From Pseudoxanthomonas sp. PXM02 (GTDB taxonomy: Bacteria > Pseudomonadota > Gammaproteobacteria > Xanthomonadales > Xanthomonadaceae): a DNA stretch of 64,000 nt. Within the stretch, counting starts at the first letter, position 1. The number at the start of each line of letters is the position of its first letter. The stretch lies in contig NZ_JACVAK010000005.1 in NCBI RefSeq assembly GCF_014851805.1, positions 185,407 to 249,406 on the forward strand, in the 5' to 3' direction. Below the pieces are notes generated by a model. It worked only from the letters and a program-made list of their open reading frames with translations. It ran no database searches and was not told the origin of the DNA. Both the position numbers and the translations under genes were made by a program. This document shows, piece after piece, positions 54,276 through 64,000 of this stretch.

Positions 54276-57200
54276 TCAGGCGCTGCGTTCCTCGGTGCCG
54301 TCCTCGTCCTGCTTGTCGGCCTGGACGATCTCGTCGACCGGCTTGACCGGCGTGACCACCGGCTCGAACAGGCTGCGCGTGACCGACGGCGGCGTATCCG
54401 CATCGGCGACGAAGAACAGCGAACCGGTGGCCGGTGCCGCGACGGGCTTCGGAGCGGCCGGCGCCGGGGTCGGCACGACGGCCTCGACCGGCACTTCGGG
54501 TTCGGCGGTGGCTTCGTTGACCGCATCGACCAGGTCGATCTGTACGGGCTCGTTGTGCACGGCGGCGACCACCGGGGTGTCTACGACTGTCTCCAAGGTT
54601 TCCACCGCAGCGACGACAGGCGCCGGCGTTGCGACCGCTTCGATCACCGGAGCCGGCTCGGCCACGATCTCGGCCTTGACGGTCTCGACGATGGCGACGG
54701 CAACCGGGGCTTCCTGCTGCACCGTGGCGGCCACCTCGGGCTGGACGGCGGCGGCTTCGGCCTTCACTTCCTCGATGACGTCCGCGGCAGCGACGGTCTC
54801 GACCACCACCGGAGCGGGCACGCTGACGGGCGCGGGTTCGACGGCGGCCACCGATACCGGCGGCTCCGCACTGGCGACCAGGGCAGCCGCTACCGGCGCG
54901 ACAGCCGCGGCGGGCGCTGCAGGCTGCGACTTCGGTGCACGCGGCGCGGCGACAACGGGCTCTTCGTCGTCGAAGTCGAACTCCGGCTGCGAACGGTCGG
55001 CGACCGGGGCGTCATCATCGCTGCCCAGATCGTCGGCCAGCACGCCTTCTTCGCCTGCGGCACCGGCTTCACCGTTGCCACGACGACGACGACGGCCACC
55101 ACGACGGCCACGGCGACGACGGCTGCCGCCTTCACCGTTCTCGCCGGCGTCTGCCGAGGCGGCTTCTTCACCCTCGATCGCGACGGTCTGCGTCGCGTCG
55201 AGCTCGGCGGGCGTCGCGTCGGAGGTCGGGACCGCGGCAGGCGCGGTAACCGGCGGGGCGGGGCGCGCAACGTCCTGCGTGGCGGCGACCACGACGGCTG
55301 CCGTCGTCACGTCATCGACGGCGACCGGTGCGGACGGCTTGGCGACGTCCTGCTGCGGCGCGCGCGGCGTCTGCTGGCGCTGGCCTTCCTGCGCCTGCTG
55401 CTTGCCACCCTGCTGGCCCTGCGGCTGCTTGGGTGCCTTCGGCTGCTGCTGTGCATTGCCCTGGGCATTGTTCTGCTGCTGGCCCTGCGGCTTCTGCTGC
55501 TTCTGGCCCTGCTGCTCGTTGCGCGGCTTCTGCTGCTGGGCGTTGCCGCCCTGCGCGTTCTGGCCCTTGTTGCGCTCGTCGCGGCGGTTGTTGTCCTGCT
55601 TGCCGCCACGGCCCTGGTTCTGCTGACCGCGGTTGTCGCCACGGTTGTCGCGGTTCTCGCGACGGCTGTTGTTGTTGCGGTCGTTGCGCTGGCGGTTGTC
55701 CTGCTGCGGACGGGCCTGCGGCGCCGGTGCCGCGGCTTCGCCACCGCCGAACAGGCGCTTGAAGAAGCCGACCACGCCACCCGAGGCGGGCGCCGCGACG
55801 GCGACAGGCGCGGCCACGGGAGCCGGCGCGGGCGCCGGGACTTCACGCTCTTCGCGCACCGGGGCTGGCTGCGTGTGCTTCACGTGGGTGACGGCGGGCG
55901 CGGCCGGGATGTTGAGCTGCGCCTTGGTCAGCGCGTGCACCGGCAGTTTGCGCTGCGTGCCACGGTGGTAGCTGGGCTTGCTGCTTTCTTCGCCCAGCTC
56001 GTTCTCGCGGATGCGGGTGACTTCGTAGTGCGGCGTATGCAGCGCTTCGTCGGCGACGATGATGACGGGCGCGTCGTGGCGCTGTTCGATCTCGCGCAGC
56101 GCGCTGCGCTTCTCGTTGAGCAGGAAATTGGCGATCTCGAGCGGGGCCTGGATCAGCACCTGCCCGGTGTTGTCCTTCATCGCGTGCTCTTCGGCCACGC
56201 GGATGATCGACAGCGACAGCGACTCGACGCTGCGCATGCGGCCATGGCCTTCGCAACGCGGGCAGACGATCTGGCTGGACTCGCCCAGCGACGGACGCAG
56301 GCGCTGGCGGCTCATTTCGAGCAGGCCGAAGCGCGAGATGCGGCCGATCTGCACGCGGGCGCGGTCGTACTTCAGCGCGTTCTGCAGCTTGTTCTCGACT
56401 TCGCGCTGGTGCTTGTTGCTCGACATGTCGATGAAGTCGATCACCACCAGGCCGCCCAGGTCGCGCAGGCGCAGCTGGCGGGCGACTTCTTCGGCCGCTT
56501 CCATGTTGGTGTGGAACGCGGTCTCCTCGATGTCGCCGCCCTTGGTGGCGCGCGCCGAGTTGACGTCGATGGCGGTCAGCGCCTCGGTCTGGTCGACCAC
56601 GATGGAGCCGCCGGACGGCAGGCGGACGTTGCGCTCGTACGCGCCTTCGATCTGCGATTCGATCTGGAAGCGGTTGAACAGCGGGATGTCGTCCTTGTAC
56701 GGCTTCAGCTTGCGCAGGTTGTGCGGCATGACCTGCTGCATGAACTCGCGGGCGGTTTCGTACAGCTCGTCGGTGTCGACCAGGATCTCGCCGACATCGC
56801 TGCGCAGGTAGTCGCGCAGGGCACGGACGATCAGGCGGCTTTCCTGGTAGATCAGGAACGGGGCCGGCTTGGTCAGCGCGGCTTCGGCGATCGCCTTCCA
56901 GACGCTCAGCAGGTAGTCCAGGTCCCACTGCAGCTCTTCGGCATCGCGGCCGACACCGGCGGTGCGGATGATCACGCCCATGTCGTCGGGGATCGCGAGC
57001 GCATCCATCGCCTTCTTCAGCTCGGCGCGGTCGTCGCCCTCGATGCGGCGCGACACGCCACCGGCGGTGGGCGAGTTCGGCATCAGCACCATGTAGCGGC
57101 CGGCCAAGGAGATGAACGTGGTCAGGGCGGCGCCCTTGTTGCCGCGCTCGTCCTTGTCCACTTGGACGACGACTTCCTGGCCTTCCTTCAGCAGTTCGCG

Positions 57201-57467
57201 GATGCCGGCCTTGTTGTGGTCGACGCCGGCCTGGAAGTAATCGCGGGAGATTTCCTTCAGCGGCAGGAAGCCATGGCGGTCCGCGCCGTAATCGACGAAG
57301 GCGGCTTCCAGGGAGGGCTCGAGCCGGGTGATGCGGCCCTTGTAGATGTTGGACTTCTTCTGTTCCTTCGACGGCTGTTCGATATCGATGTCGTACAGGG
57401 TCTGACCGTCGACGATGGCCACGCGCAGTTCTTCTGCCTGCGTGGCGTTGATCAACATGCGTTTCAT
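54276..57467 (-). CDS. rne: ribonuclease E
   Basis: 1063-aa endoribonuclease of mRNA decay and rRNA/tRNA maturation. Catalytic half (about 1-520): [20 protein letters not shown] start, S1 domain ([20 protein letters not shown]), 5' sensor, DNase I-like site ([18 protein letters not shown]) and the zinc link CPRCEGHG. The C-terminal half is disordered: Asn/Gln/Arg-rich, then [15 protein letters not shown], then a very long Ala/Pro/Val/Glu stretch; short islands in it should bind degradosome partners and RNA. The true start is 39 nt inside the open frame. Divergent from rluC as in E. coli. Confidence 0.97.
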   Translation of the reverse strand: MKRMLINATQAEELRVAIVDGQTLYDIDIEQPSKEQKKSNIYKGRITRLEPSLEAAFVDYGADRHGFLPLKEISRDYFQAGVDHNKAGIRELLKEGQEVVVQVDKDERGNKGAALTTFISLAGRYMVLMPNSPTAGGVSRRIEGDDRAELKKAMDALAIPDDMGVIIRTAGVGRDAEELQWDLDYLLSVWKAIAEAALTKPAPFLIYQESRLIVRALRDYLRSDVGEILVDTDELYETAREFMQQVMPHNLRKLKPYKDDIPLFNRFQIESQIEGAYERNVRLPSGGSIVVDQTEALTAIDVNSARATKGGDIEETAFHTNMEAAEEVARQLRLRDLGGLVVIDFIDMSSNKHQREVENKLQNALKYDRARVQIGRISRFGLLEMSRQRLRPSLGESSQIVCPRCEGHGRMRSVESLSLSIIRVAEEHAMKDNTGQVLIQAPLEIANFLLNEKRSALREIEQRHDAPVIIVADEALHTPHYEVTRIRENELGEESSKPSYHRGTQRKLPVHALTKAQLNIPAAPAVTHVKHTQPAPVREEREVPAPAPAPVAAPVAVAAPASGGVVGFFKRLFGGGEAAAPAPQARPQQDNRQRNDRNNNSRRENRDNRGDNRGQQNQGRGGKQDNNRRDERNKGQNAQGGNAQQQKPRNEQQGQKQQKPQGQQQNNAQGNAQQQPKAPKQPQGQQGGKQQAQEGQRQQTPRAPQQDVAKPSAPVAVDDVTTAAVVVAATQDVARPAPPVTAPAAVPTSDATPAELDATQTVAIEGEEAASADAGENGEGGSRRRRGRRGGRRRRRGNGEAGAAGEEGVLADDLGSDDDAPVADRSQPEFDFDDEEPVVAAPRAPKSQPAAPAAAVAPVAAALVASAEPPVSVAAVEPAPVSVPAPVVVETVAAADVIEEVKAEAAAVQPEVAATVQQEAPVAVAIVETVKAEIVAEPAPVIEAVATPAPVVAAVETLETVVDTPVVAAVHNEPVQIDLVDAVNEATAEPEVPVEAVVPTPAPAAPKPVAAPATGSLFFVADADTPPSVTRSLFEPVVTPVKPVDEIVQADKQDEDGTEERSA

Positions 57468-57853
57468 TGTGCGTTCCTCGCGCGCTGCTACCGCGCGGAA
57501 CGCCATGGCGTTTCGCCTCTGGAACGTTGCACCGCCCCTTGCGCAGGCGCAGCGGGGCAGATTCGGGTTTCCAGCGCTACGACACCACGGCAGGCCGCGG
57601 GAGCGCTTTTCTTTCTAATAGGTGTTGCGGGGCCGGAGGCAGCTTCCCTTGGGAGGGGGCGCCACGCGGGACATGTTCAGCATCAGGTGCCGTCACGCAC
57701 CCGGCGGTATCCGGGCCTGCCGATCAGCCGCTAACATGGCCGCCCCTGGGGCGGTGGCCGCGCACTTGCCGGAATCGCGGGGAGACGGGCTTCTGGCCCA
57801 ACTGCAACTCCCTGCGAAATCAAACCCTTATCTCGCCCTCCGAGTGTAACAGA
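57468..57853. promoter_or_regulatory. rne / rluC divergent leader region
   Basis: 386 bp with the start signals of both genes. On the rne side are GC-rich stems: CGCGCG/CGCGCG near 57480-57500 and GCCCC...GGGGC near 57535-57560. E. coli rne has a long leader whose hairpins let RNase E cut its own mRNA; these stems could play that role. That is inference, with no sequence match claimed. Confidence 0.45.
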
Positions 57854-58852
57854 ATGAATGGCTCCAACCCCAGCCCCCCGTCCGAGAAGCCAGCCGCAGG
57901 CGCCAAGACCGCCGTGCGGACGGTCACGGTGCCGGAGGACCGGGGCGGGCAGCGGCTCGACAACTTCCTGCTCGGCCAGCTGAAAGGCGCCCCGCGCAGC
58001 CTGGTCTACAAGCTGGTGCGCAGCGGCCAGGTGCGGGTGAATGGGGGCAGGGCCAAGGCCGAGCGCAAGCTGGAAGGCGGCGACGAGGTCCGGATTCCGC
58101 CGGTCAATCTCAATGAAGTGGGAGAAAAGGTCGGGCCACCGGCCAGCTTCCTGAAGCGGATGGAGGCGGCCATCGTGTTCGAGGACGAGCGGCTGCTCGT
58201 CATCAACAAACCGACTGGCGTGGCCAGCCACGGCGGCAGCGGGATCAGTCACGGCGCCATCGAGACCATGCGCGCGCTGCGGCCCAACCAGACCCTGGAA
58301 CTGGTCCACCGGCTGGACCGCGATACCTCCGGCCTGCTGGTCATGGCCAAGAAGCGCTCGGCGCTGTCGGAGCTGCAGGCACTGCTGCGCGAGGACAGCG
58401 AGGACGGCACCCGCGGCATCGAGAAGCGCTACCTGACCCTGCTGGTCGGCCGCATGCCCGATGGTGTGATGAGCGTGGATGCACCGCTGCACATCGGCCT
58501 GCGCCAGGGCGGAGAGCGTCACGTGCAGGTGCATCGCGACGGCAAGGAGTCGCTCAGCCACTTCCGCGTGCTGGAACGGCGCGGCGGGCATTCGTACTGC
58601 GAAGTCCGCATCGAGACGGGGCGCACCCACCAGATCCGTGTGCACGCCCAGCACATCGGCCATCCGGTCGCTGGCGACGACAAGTACGGCGACCCCGCCG
58701 TCAACAAGCGCCTGCGCGAGCAGGTGGGCCTGAAGCGGCTGTTCCTGCACGCCGCCTCGCTGCAGTTCGCGCTCGACGGTGGCAGGACACCGTATGTGCT
58801 CAGCGCACCGTTGGCCGACGATCTGGCCGCCGCCCTCGATCAACTGGGCTGA
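57854..58852 (+). CDS. rluC: 23S rRNA pseudouridine synthase RluC
   Basis: 332 aa. An S4 RNA-binding domain (about 30-90: RLDNFLLGQLKGAPRSLVYK) precedes the RluA-type catalytic domain with HRLDRDTSGLLV holding the catalytic Asp, and GRTHQIRVHAQHIGHPVAGD. E. coli RluC modifies 23S positions 955, 2504 and 2580; the same is expected here. Divergence from rne is the conserved setting. The last 13 bp overlap the convergent AAA gene. Confidence 0.95.
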   Translation: MNGSNPSPPSEKPAAGAKTAVRTVTVPEDRGGQRLDNFLLGQLKGAPRSLVYKLVRSGQVRVNGGRAKAERKLEGGDEVRIPPVNLNEVGEKVGPPASFLKRMEAAIVFEDERLLVINKPTGVASHGGSGISHGAIETMRALRPNQTLELVHRLDRDTSGLLVMAKKRSALSELQALLREDSEDGTRGIEKRYLTLLVGRMPDGVMSVDAPLHIGLRQGGERHVQVHRDGKESLSHFRVLERRGGHSYCEVRIETGRTHQIRVHAQHIGHPVAGDDKYGDPAVNKRLREQVGLKRLFLHAASLQFALDGGRTPYVLSAPLADDLAAALDQLG

Positions 58853-60906
58853 GCGCGCGGAGAGGCGAGGGCGGCGGTGAAGCCCATGCCGCCGATGTTG
58901 CCTCCCGGTTTCAGCGCCACTTCCTGCGCCAGCGCGTCCAGCAGATCGCTGTGTCGTCCGTTGCCACGCAGTGCCGCGAGCCTGCGTCGCTGTGCCGCGA
59001 AATCACCCGGCGCCAGCCGGCTCATGGCGGCCAGGCGCGACAGTAGACTGTCGGGCGCCACGTCCGGGGACAGCGCAAAGACCTCCGCGTAGTGCAGGAA
59101 CAGCTGCACGGCCTGCACCGGACGCAGCCAGTCGAAACGCAGCTTGAAGTCGAAGCGACGCAGTGCGGCGGCATCCAGTTGGTCGATGAGGTTGGTCGAC
59201 GCCACGAACAGCCCGCGGAAATCTTCCAGCTGGGTCAACAACTCGTTGACCTGGGTGACTTCCCAGCTGCTGCGGGCCTGCCGGCGATCACGCAGGAAGC
59301 TGTCGGCCTCGTCCAGGCATAGCACCGCCCCCTCGCGTTCGGCCTGACGGAACATCGCACTGATGCGCGCCTCGGTTTCACCGACCCAGGCACTGAGCAG
59401 GTCGGACGCGCGACGCAGCAGCAGCGGACGACCCAGCTGGCGGGCGAGGTGTGCCGCCAGCGCGGTCTTGCCGGTGCCAGGAGGACCGTACAGGCAGACG
59501 CGGCCATGCGGGTCATGCGCCAGCGCCTGCGTGACCGTCTCCACACCGGGCGTGGTGTTGATCCATGCGGGATCGAAGGAGTGCGGATGCGAGGCTACGT
59601 CGATGCGCCGCGCGCCTTGCACCTCCGCCAGTTCGTCGAGCGAACCGCGCAGGATCTGCGCACTCGCGTCGTCGTCGCGAATGCCGAGGCGGTCGAGCAC
59701 GCGTGCCGCGCGCGCATAGTGCGCCGGCGTGAACGCGGTGTGGTCGGCGATGGCGTCAAGCAGCGTGTCGTCGACGCGCCTTTCGCCGAGCGCGCGCTGC
59801 AGCAGCGCACGACGGTGCGCGAACGGGGGTGCGGTCACTTCCAGCACCATGTCGAAGCGCCGCAGTTGCGAATCGTCGAGGTTGCCGATCCGGTTGCCGA
59901 CCCACAAACAGGGGACCGTCGTGGTCTCGAGGCGCCGGTTGATCCAGCTCTTGTAGGCCGGCGCCCGCTCCTCGCGCGATGACGGCGGCCGGAATACATC
60001 CTCGATCTCGTCGAACAGCAGCAATGCGCGGGGATTCGCCGCCAACGCGCGTTGCGCCGTGTCGTAGGCTTGCAGCCGCGCCTGGTGTTCGATCGGCTCG
60101 CCGTCGGCGTTGGCGGTACGCACGAGGAACAGGTCCATGCCCAGCGACGCAGCGAGTACGCGAGCGAGTTCGCTCTTGCCGGTGCCGGGCAGACCGTGCA
60201 GCAGGATGTTGGCGCCCGCGCCATCGCGCGCGGCGGCGGCGAGATAGTCGCGCATCCGCTGCAATGGCCCCGCGAGGTGCGGATAGTCCTCCAGCGACAG
60301 GGGGGTGGCGGATGCGCGCTCGAACAGGCGATCGAGGAAGCGCGCATCCAGCACGCCGTCATCAAGCAGTTGCAGCAAGTGGTCCGCAGGTTCCAGGCAT
60401 TCCGCCGCGTCCGCGTACTGGCCGTAGTAGATGCGCAGCAATCCGCTCGACTGCAATGGACCCCGCGGCCGCAGGGCATCGCGCAGTCGCGCACCGGACA
60501 GTTCGAGCGCGGCGGCGAGCAGGCGCATCAGGCCCGCGCGATGGCTGTGCCAGCGTTTACGTCCAAGGTCGACGGCTTCACGCAGGTCGGGGTGCTCCTG
60601 CAGCGCGCAGGCGAACGCCAGCACCTGCACGTCGTCGTGCGAGCAGCCGAACAGGCGCGCCAGCTCGGCGAACAGCGGTTCGTCGATCAGTGCCGGGGGC
60701 GGCAACGCGCGACGTCGTGCCAGCAGTTCGCCCACCTTGCGGCGCAACGCGAGCGGCGTGGGCTCGACGCGGCGCACGCGCAGATTGCCAAGGCCGGCGG
60801 CGAGCGCGCGGCAGGTGTCTTCTTCGGGATCGGTTTTCAGCAGGCAGGCGTACAGACGCAACTGCCACAGGCGCGCCCATTCGGCGCGCGACGTACGCAG
60901 GTTCAT
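58840..60906 (-). CDS. tandem AAA+ ATPase of unknown function
   Basis: 688 aa: a helical N-terminal part (1-215) and two AAA+ modules. Walker A motifs GLPGTGKS (238-245) and GPPGTGKT (474-481), Walker B LLLFDEIED (295-303) and VLCLDEADS (528-536), and Arg fingers such as LRRFD in both. The layout recalls double-ring unfoldases of the Cdc48 type, but the N-terminal part is not a Cdc48 N-domain. Cytoplasmic. Stand-alone gene, with neither protease nor adaptor beside it. Both ATP sites look competent. Confidence 0.85.
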   Translation of the reverse strand: MNLRTSRAEWARLWQLRLYACLLKTDPEEDTCRALAAGLGNLRVRRVEPTPLALRRKVGELLARRRALPPPALIDEPLFAELARLFGCSHDDVQVLAFACALQEHPDLREAVDLGRKRWHSHRAGLMRLLAAALELSGARLRDALRPRGPLQSSGLLRIYYGQYADAAECLEPADHLLQLLDDGVLDARFLDRLFERASATPLSLEDYPHLAGPLQRMRDYLAAAARDGAGANILLHGLPGTGKSELARVLAASLGMDLFLVRTANADGEPIEHQARLQAYDTAQRALAANPRALLLFDEIEDVFRPPSSREERAPAYKSWINRRLETTTVPCLWVGNRIGNLDDSQLRRFDMVLEVTAPPFAHRRALLQRALGERRVDDTLLDAIADHTAFTPAHYARAARVLDRLGIRDDDASAQILRGSLDELAEVQGARRIDVASHPHSFDPAWINTTPGVETVTQALAHDPHGRVCLYGPPGTGKTALAAHLARQLGRPLLLRRASDLLSAWVGETEARISAMFRQAEREGAVLCLDEADSFLRDRRQARSSWEVTQVNELLTQLEDFRGLFVASTNLIDQLDAAALRRFDFKLRFDWLRPVQAVQLFLHYAEVFALSPDVAPDSLLSRLAAMSRLAPGDFAAQRRRLAALRGNGRHSDLLDALAQEVALKPGGNIGGMGFTAALASPRAQPS

Positions 60907-61139
60907 GATTGTCTCGTCTCACCGACGCGCTTTGGCGTCAGGAATGCGTTCACGGTTCGGCGCAGGCCCTCATGGCCTGGTCGGACGGCATCCGGTCAGG
61001 ATGCGGTGAAGCTCTCGGGATGGTGGACGACACGCATGACGGCGCACCTGCGCTATCGGGGAAGGTCGCGGAGTCTACGCAGCGACCATCGGCTTGGCAA
61101 CCTGCGATATGTGCGCGAACGGACGGACGGCAGGAGGAC

Positions 61140-61529
61140 TCAGTGCCAGAGGCCGAGGATCAGTCCGAACAGGGTGAACTGGAGCGTGTGGTATCCGGCA
61201 TCGATCAGCCAGAGTTTCGCGCCGCGCTGCGCGAACAGGTAGTTGATGCCAAAGCTGGTCGCAACAAAGCCGATACCGACGATGGCGCCCGTGCATACCG
61301 CGGTCGCCGGGGCTGGAGCGGGCCCGAGCAGATAGGCGAACACGCCTGCCGCGATCAGCGAAAACACGAACGCACCGCCAAAGATCTTCGCCGGGTGCCC
61401 TTGCTTCTGCGGGTCCATGCCCGCAGCAGCATTCCATGCCTTGCCGAACAGCGGTCCATACCAGATACCGCCGAGCAGGAAGCTGGAAAGCGCGGCCGCC
61501 AGCACGGCCCACAGGTTGATGGCTTCCAT
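61140..61529 (-). CDS. DUF1761 family membrane protein
   Basis: 129 aa with four membrane helices; GGIWYGPLFGKAWNAAAGMD near the start is the DUF1761 signature. Function unknown in the family. It is 24 nt after the TonB-like lipoprotein gene ... that is, next in the same direction, so it may be in one transcript with that gene and the pterin dehydratase gene. The 233-bp gap to the AAA gene holds nothing that I recognise. Confidence 0.85.
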   Translation of the reverse strand: MEAINLWAVLAAALSSFLLGGIWYGPLFGKAWNAAAGMDPQKQGHPAKIFGGAFVFSLIAAGVFAYLLGPAPAPATAVCTGAIVGIGFVATSFGINYLFAQRGAKLWLIDAGYHTLQFTLFGLILGLWH

Positions 61530-61553
61530 CGGCGGGACCTCCAGATGCTCGAA

Positions 61554-61967
61554 TCAGCCCGCGCCCTGGGCGAAGCAGCGTGTCGGCTTCTCCAGCACAG
61601 GCGGGAAGGTCACCGGGACGTTGATCGTGTGGGTGACCGGCTTGCCGTTGCGCGTGGCGGCACGGAACTTCCAGGTCTGCACAGCCTCAAGAGCGGCCTT
61701 GTCGAGCGCGGCGTTGCCGCTGCTCTGTACCTGGCCTACGCGCGCCGGCACGCCATCCTGTTCGATGGTCACGCGCAGCACCGTGGTACCGCCTTCGCTG
61801 TTGCATTCGGCCTCGGCCGGATAGGCGGGCGGCGGCGTTTCGATCGCGGCCAGTTCAGTCGGCGCGATGAGTGGCGCGGCGGATTCGTCCTGCTTCTTCG
61901 CGCACGACGCGAGTGCAAGCGCGCCGGCGAGCAGGATGACGGGCGACAGCAGGGTGCGACGTTCCAT
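61554..61967 (-). CDS. TonB-like C-terminal domain lipoprotein
   Basis: 137 aa with a signal peptide and lipobox LALASC, so anchored by lipid rather than by a membrane helix. The mature part is a TonB C-terminal-like domain: PPPAYPAEAECNSEGGTTVL, then GNAALDKAALEAVQTWKFRA. Without an N-terminal ExbB-binding helix it cannot work as a normal TonB; such proteins may be periplasmic adaptors. Its ATG shares 1 nt with the stop of the pterin dehydratase gene (TGATG), so translation is coupled. Confidence 0.8.
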   Translation of the reverse strand: MERRTLLSPVILLAGALALASCAKKQDESAAPLIAPTELAAIETPPPAYPAEAECNSEGGTTVLRVTIEQDGVPARVGQVQSSGNAALDKAALEAVQTWKFRAATRNGKPVTHTINVPVTFPPVLEKPTRCFAQGAG

Positions 61968-62314
61968 CAGGATTCTCCCAGCAGGGCGCTGGCCTTGGCC
62001 GCGCAGATGAAGTCGTTCTCGCTCAGGCCGCCGACGTCGTGCGTGGAGTAGCGCACGACGGCGCGGTTGTAGTGCACGCCCAGGTCGGGGTGGTGATCCT
62101 CGGCATGCGCGACGAAGGCGAGGGCGTTCACGAACGCCATCGTCTCGTAGTAGTTGTCGAACGGAAACGTGCGCGACAGGGCGTGTCCGTCTTCCACTAC
62201 CTCCCAGCCGGGGATCTGCGGCAACAGCTCGGCGATGCGGGCCGGCGGCAGGCGGTGCTCGCTGCCACGCAGCGGCACGCAATGCGCGCGGGCGAGGGGG
62301 ATCAGGTCGGACAT
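61967..62314 (-). CDS. phhB: 4a-hydroxytetrahydrobiopterin dehydratase
   Basis: 115-aa pterin carbinolamine dehydratase that recycles the cofactor of phenylalanine hydroxylase. Active-site segment [20 protein letters not shown], with the His pair, and [13 protein letters not shown] at the end are diagnostic. AGGAG stands 8 nt before ATG. phhA is not adjacent, so the protein may have another role, such as in molybdopterin metabolism as proposed for some bacterial members; the molybdoenzyme MsrP is in this window but far away. Confidence 0.93.
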   Translation of the reverse strand: MSDLIPLARAHCVPLRGSEHRLPPARIAELLPQIPGWEVVEDGHALSRTFPFDNYYETMAFVNALAFVAHAEDHHPDLGVHYNRAVVRYSTHDVGGLSENDFICAAKASALLGES

Positions 62315-62407
62315 GGCGCATCTCCTGCGGGGCGGCCAGTCTGAATGAACCACGAAGACCGGCCTATGGATGTGAATGCCCATGGGGCAGGGGGCTAGAA
62401 TAGCCGC

Positions 62408-63004
62408 ATGATCCAGATTTCCGACAGCGCGCAGGCGCACTTCCGCAAGCTGATCGAACGCGAAGCCTTGCCCGGGCTGGGCGTGCGCCTCAGTGCGGTC
62501 CACCCCGGCACGGCGCAGGCCGATGCGCGCCTGGAGTTCGCCGAGCCGCGCGACCTCGCCGGCGACGAATGGGCGGTGGATTGCGACGGTTTCACCCTGT
62601 ACATCGACGCGCCCAGCGTGCACTGGCTGGACGGCGCCGAGATCGACTACATCATGAAGGGCGCCAGCACCCAGCTGACCATCAAGGCGCCGCGCATCAA
62701 GGGCGAAGCCCCCGGCGACGCCGCTTCGCTGGTCGAGCGCGTCCGCTGGGTGGTCGACAATGAAATCAACCCGCAACTCGCCTCGCACAAGGGGCGGGTA
62801 GCGGTCGAAGAGGTCGGCGGCGACGGCGTGGTTTGGCTGCGCTTCGGTGGCGGTTGCCATGGTTGCGGCATGGCGGACGTGACGCTGAAGCAGGGCATCG
62901 AAAAGACACTGATGGCACGCGTCCCCGGCGTCACCGCGGTGCGCGATGCGACCGATCACGAGTCCGGCGATGCGCCGTACATCCCGCGCGGCAACGCGGC
63001 CTGA
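62408..63004 (+). CDS. nfuA: Fe-S biogenesis protein NfuA
   Basis: 198 aa: a degenerate A-type carrier domain (1-95, without its Cys ligands) and a C-terminal NifU/Nfu domain with C150 and C153 in GGGCHGCGM, which bind a [4Fe-4S] cluster at the dimer interface. It passes clusters to client enzymes under oxidative or iron stress. Start ATG follows the usual [15 protein letters not shown] sequence. Its stop is 15 nt before the proline-rich membrane protein gene. Confidence 0.96.
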   Translation: MIQISDSAQAHFRKLIEREALPGLGVRLSAVHPGTAQADARLEFAEPRDLAGDEWAVDCDGFTLYIDAPSVHWLDGAEIDYIMKGASTQLTIKAPRIKGEAPGDAASLVERVRWVVDNEINPQLASHKGRVAVEEVGGDGVVWLRFGGGCHGCGMADVTLKQGIEKTLMARVPGVTAVRDATDHESGDAPYIPRGNAA

Positions 63005-63019
63005 CGGAGTCGAGCGCCG

Positions 63020-64000
63020 GTGACGAACGCCACCGACGTCATCGCACACCTGTTGCCGCGCAAGGCGGCCCCCATCGTCGAACGCCAGACCGGCCTGCCT
63101 TTCGGGTGGGGCCTGTGGTTGCGCGCGTTGCCGGAGCGACTGGGCCGCATCACGCGGGAGAAGGCCGACGCCATCGTCGGCGCGTTACATGTACGTGCGC
63201 CTGGCGTGGCGCGGGCGGCCCCGTTCGTGCCCAGCCGGGCGCAGGCCCTGCGCTCGCTGTTCTATCAGGGCTGGGGTCCGCCGCCGCGGGAAGAGCGCTG
63301 GATGCGCTGGGCGGCCGGCTTCAGCAGCAGCGCGCTGCACCTGCTGTTCTTCCTGTTCCTGCTGTGGGTCGCGCTGGTGAAGATTCCGCCGCCGCCCGAA
63401 GAGGCCGGCGACAGCAGCCGCGTGCGGCTGGAGCTGATCGGCGAGGGCAGTCCCGAGGAGACCGGTGGCGCGACGCAGGCCGCTGAATCCGCGGCCGAGC
63501 AGGCCACCAGTGCTGCACCGGCGTCGCAGGCCTTGGCATCGCCTGCCACCACGCCGCCCTCCGTGGCCGAACCGTCACCGCCACTTCCGGACATCGCGGC
63601 GCCCGATGTGGCCGTGGATGTGCCGCCGATTCCGCCACGCGACGTGCCGGTGCCCGAGATCGCCGACCAACCACTGCGCGTGACCGAGGTTGCCGAACCG
63701 ACGCGCGCCTTCGTGCGGCCACCGCCCACGCCCCGGCAGCCCGAGATCACCCAGCCGGCATTGCGTGAGGTGGGTATTCCCAACCGCGAGATTCCCACGC
63801 CGGTCACTGCGCCTGTCGTGCGACGTGACATGCCGACGCGCCCTGTCGATGTACCGGTCATGGCCACGCGCGAAGCCGAGGTGCGCGAGCGCGAGATGGC
63901 GGCGCCTGCGCCGCAGGTCCGCACGGTGCCGGTACCGTCGCGGGAGGTCACGCCGCGCGCGGTCGCCGCGCAGGAGCGCAGCGTGCGGCAGGCCGAGATC
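63020..64000 (+). CDS. proline-rich repetitive membrane protein, cut by the window end
   Basis: At least 327 codons, open at the right edge. It starts with GTG and has GGAG 10 nt upstream. A basic N-terminal domain (1-100) is followed by one membrane helix (about 102-120) and a long periplasmic stretch of degenerate short repeats such as [18 protein letters not shown] and REIPTP. Xanthomonads have a protein of this kind after nfuA, called a transmembrane repetitive protein, without known function. The repeats suggest a stiff rod that spans the periplasm or contacts the wall. The C-terminus is not visible. Confidence 0.75.
   Translation, partial: MTNATDVIAHLLPRKAAPIVERQTGLPFGWGLWLRALPERLGRITREKADAIVGALHVRAPGVARAAPFVPSRAQALRSLFYQGWGPPPREERWMRWAAGFSSSALHLLFFLFLLWVALVKIPPPPEEAGDSSRVRLELIGEGSPEETGGATQAAESAAEQATSAAPASQALASPATTPPSVAEPSPPLPDIAAPDVAVDVPPIPPRDVPVPEIADQPLRVTEVAEPTRAFVRPPPTPRQPEITQPALREVGIPNREIPTPVTAPVVRRDMPTRPVDVPVMATREAEVREREMAAPAPQVRTVPVPSREVTPRAVAAQERSVRQAEI

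Noticed and set aside
54138..57734. 1198-aa plus-strand frame opposite rne
   Set aside because: Shadow of the low-complexity RNase E gene; runs of Leu/Ala/Val and Gly/Asp/Arg follow from the repeats on the coding strand.

Overview
The window reads as chromosomal DNA from a motile gammaproteobacterium of the Xanthomonadaceae (Lysobacterales), possibly close to Pseudoxanthomonas or Stenotrophomonas; the genus is inferred. Reasons: very GC-rich coding sequence with dense ORFs, a fleQ / response regulator / rpoN / fliS / fliD / fliC block of the Xanthomonas type, a serC-pheA-aroA cluster, a bifunctional HAD-GT20 glucosylglycerol-phosphate synthase of the Stenotrophomonas kind, GTAG-headed REP-like inverted repeats, and a RAYT transposase remnant.

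Layout. 1-14.2 kb, almost all on the minus strand, is one end of a flagellar cluster: fleQ, a CheY-like regulator, rpoN, a NarL-type regulator, a PilZ-like protein, fliT-like, fliS, fliD and five tandem flagellin genes. I find two sigma-54 sites (45-61 and 7367-7382) and one sigma-28 site (14111-14137). They imply a FleQ/RpoN tier that drives fliD and the operon to the left, and a FliA tier that drives the flagellin array. 14.3-27.2 kb is housekeeping and storage-lipid related: a TPR protein, two phasin-like proteins, a patatin-like hydrolase, a PHA-system protein, an acyl-CoA-binding protein with its TetR partner opposite a 662-aa fatty acyl reductase, truncated haemoglobin, an Mrr-like membrane protein and an FHA protein. 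27.1-36.1 kb holds msrQ-msrP, serC, pheA, aroA, two TonB-family proteins and serS, with several repeats between genes. 36.2-40.8 kb has a DNA-alkylation-repair-like gene, divergent azoR/lysR, tRNA-Ser(UGA) and small exported proteins.

40.8-43.1 kb is a clearly AT-richer accessory island bounded by two near-identical 24-nt REP-derived repeats. It carries a RelA/SpoT-domain protein, a small membrane-anchored protein of unknown function and a broken RAYT gene. This is the best candidate for an undescribed system in the window.

43.1-54.2 kb carries an orfX-like / sodA / ZIP-transporter unit like the one around Pseudomonas sodM, a serine hydrolase, an array of four exact-length 42-bp tandem repeats, the glucosylglycerol-phosphate synthase/phosphatase gene, a PEP-mutase-family enzyme, an M28 peptidase and a GacA-type regulator. 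54.2-64 kb has rne divergent from rluC, a tandem-AAA ATPase convergent with rluC, a DUF1761 protein, a TonB-like lipoprotein coupled to a pterin dehydratase gene, nfuA, and the start of a proline-rich membrane protein cut by the window edge. Many long ORFs opposite real genes are GC-driven shadows and are left out.
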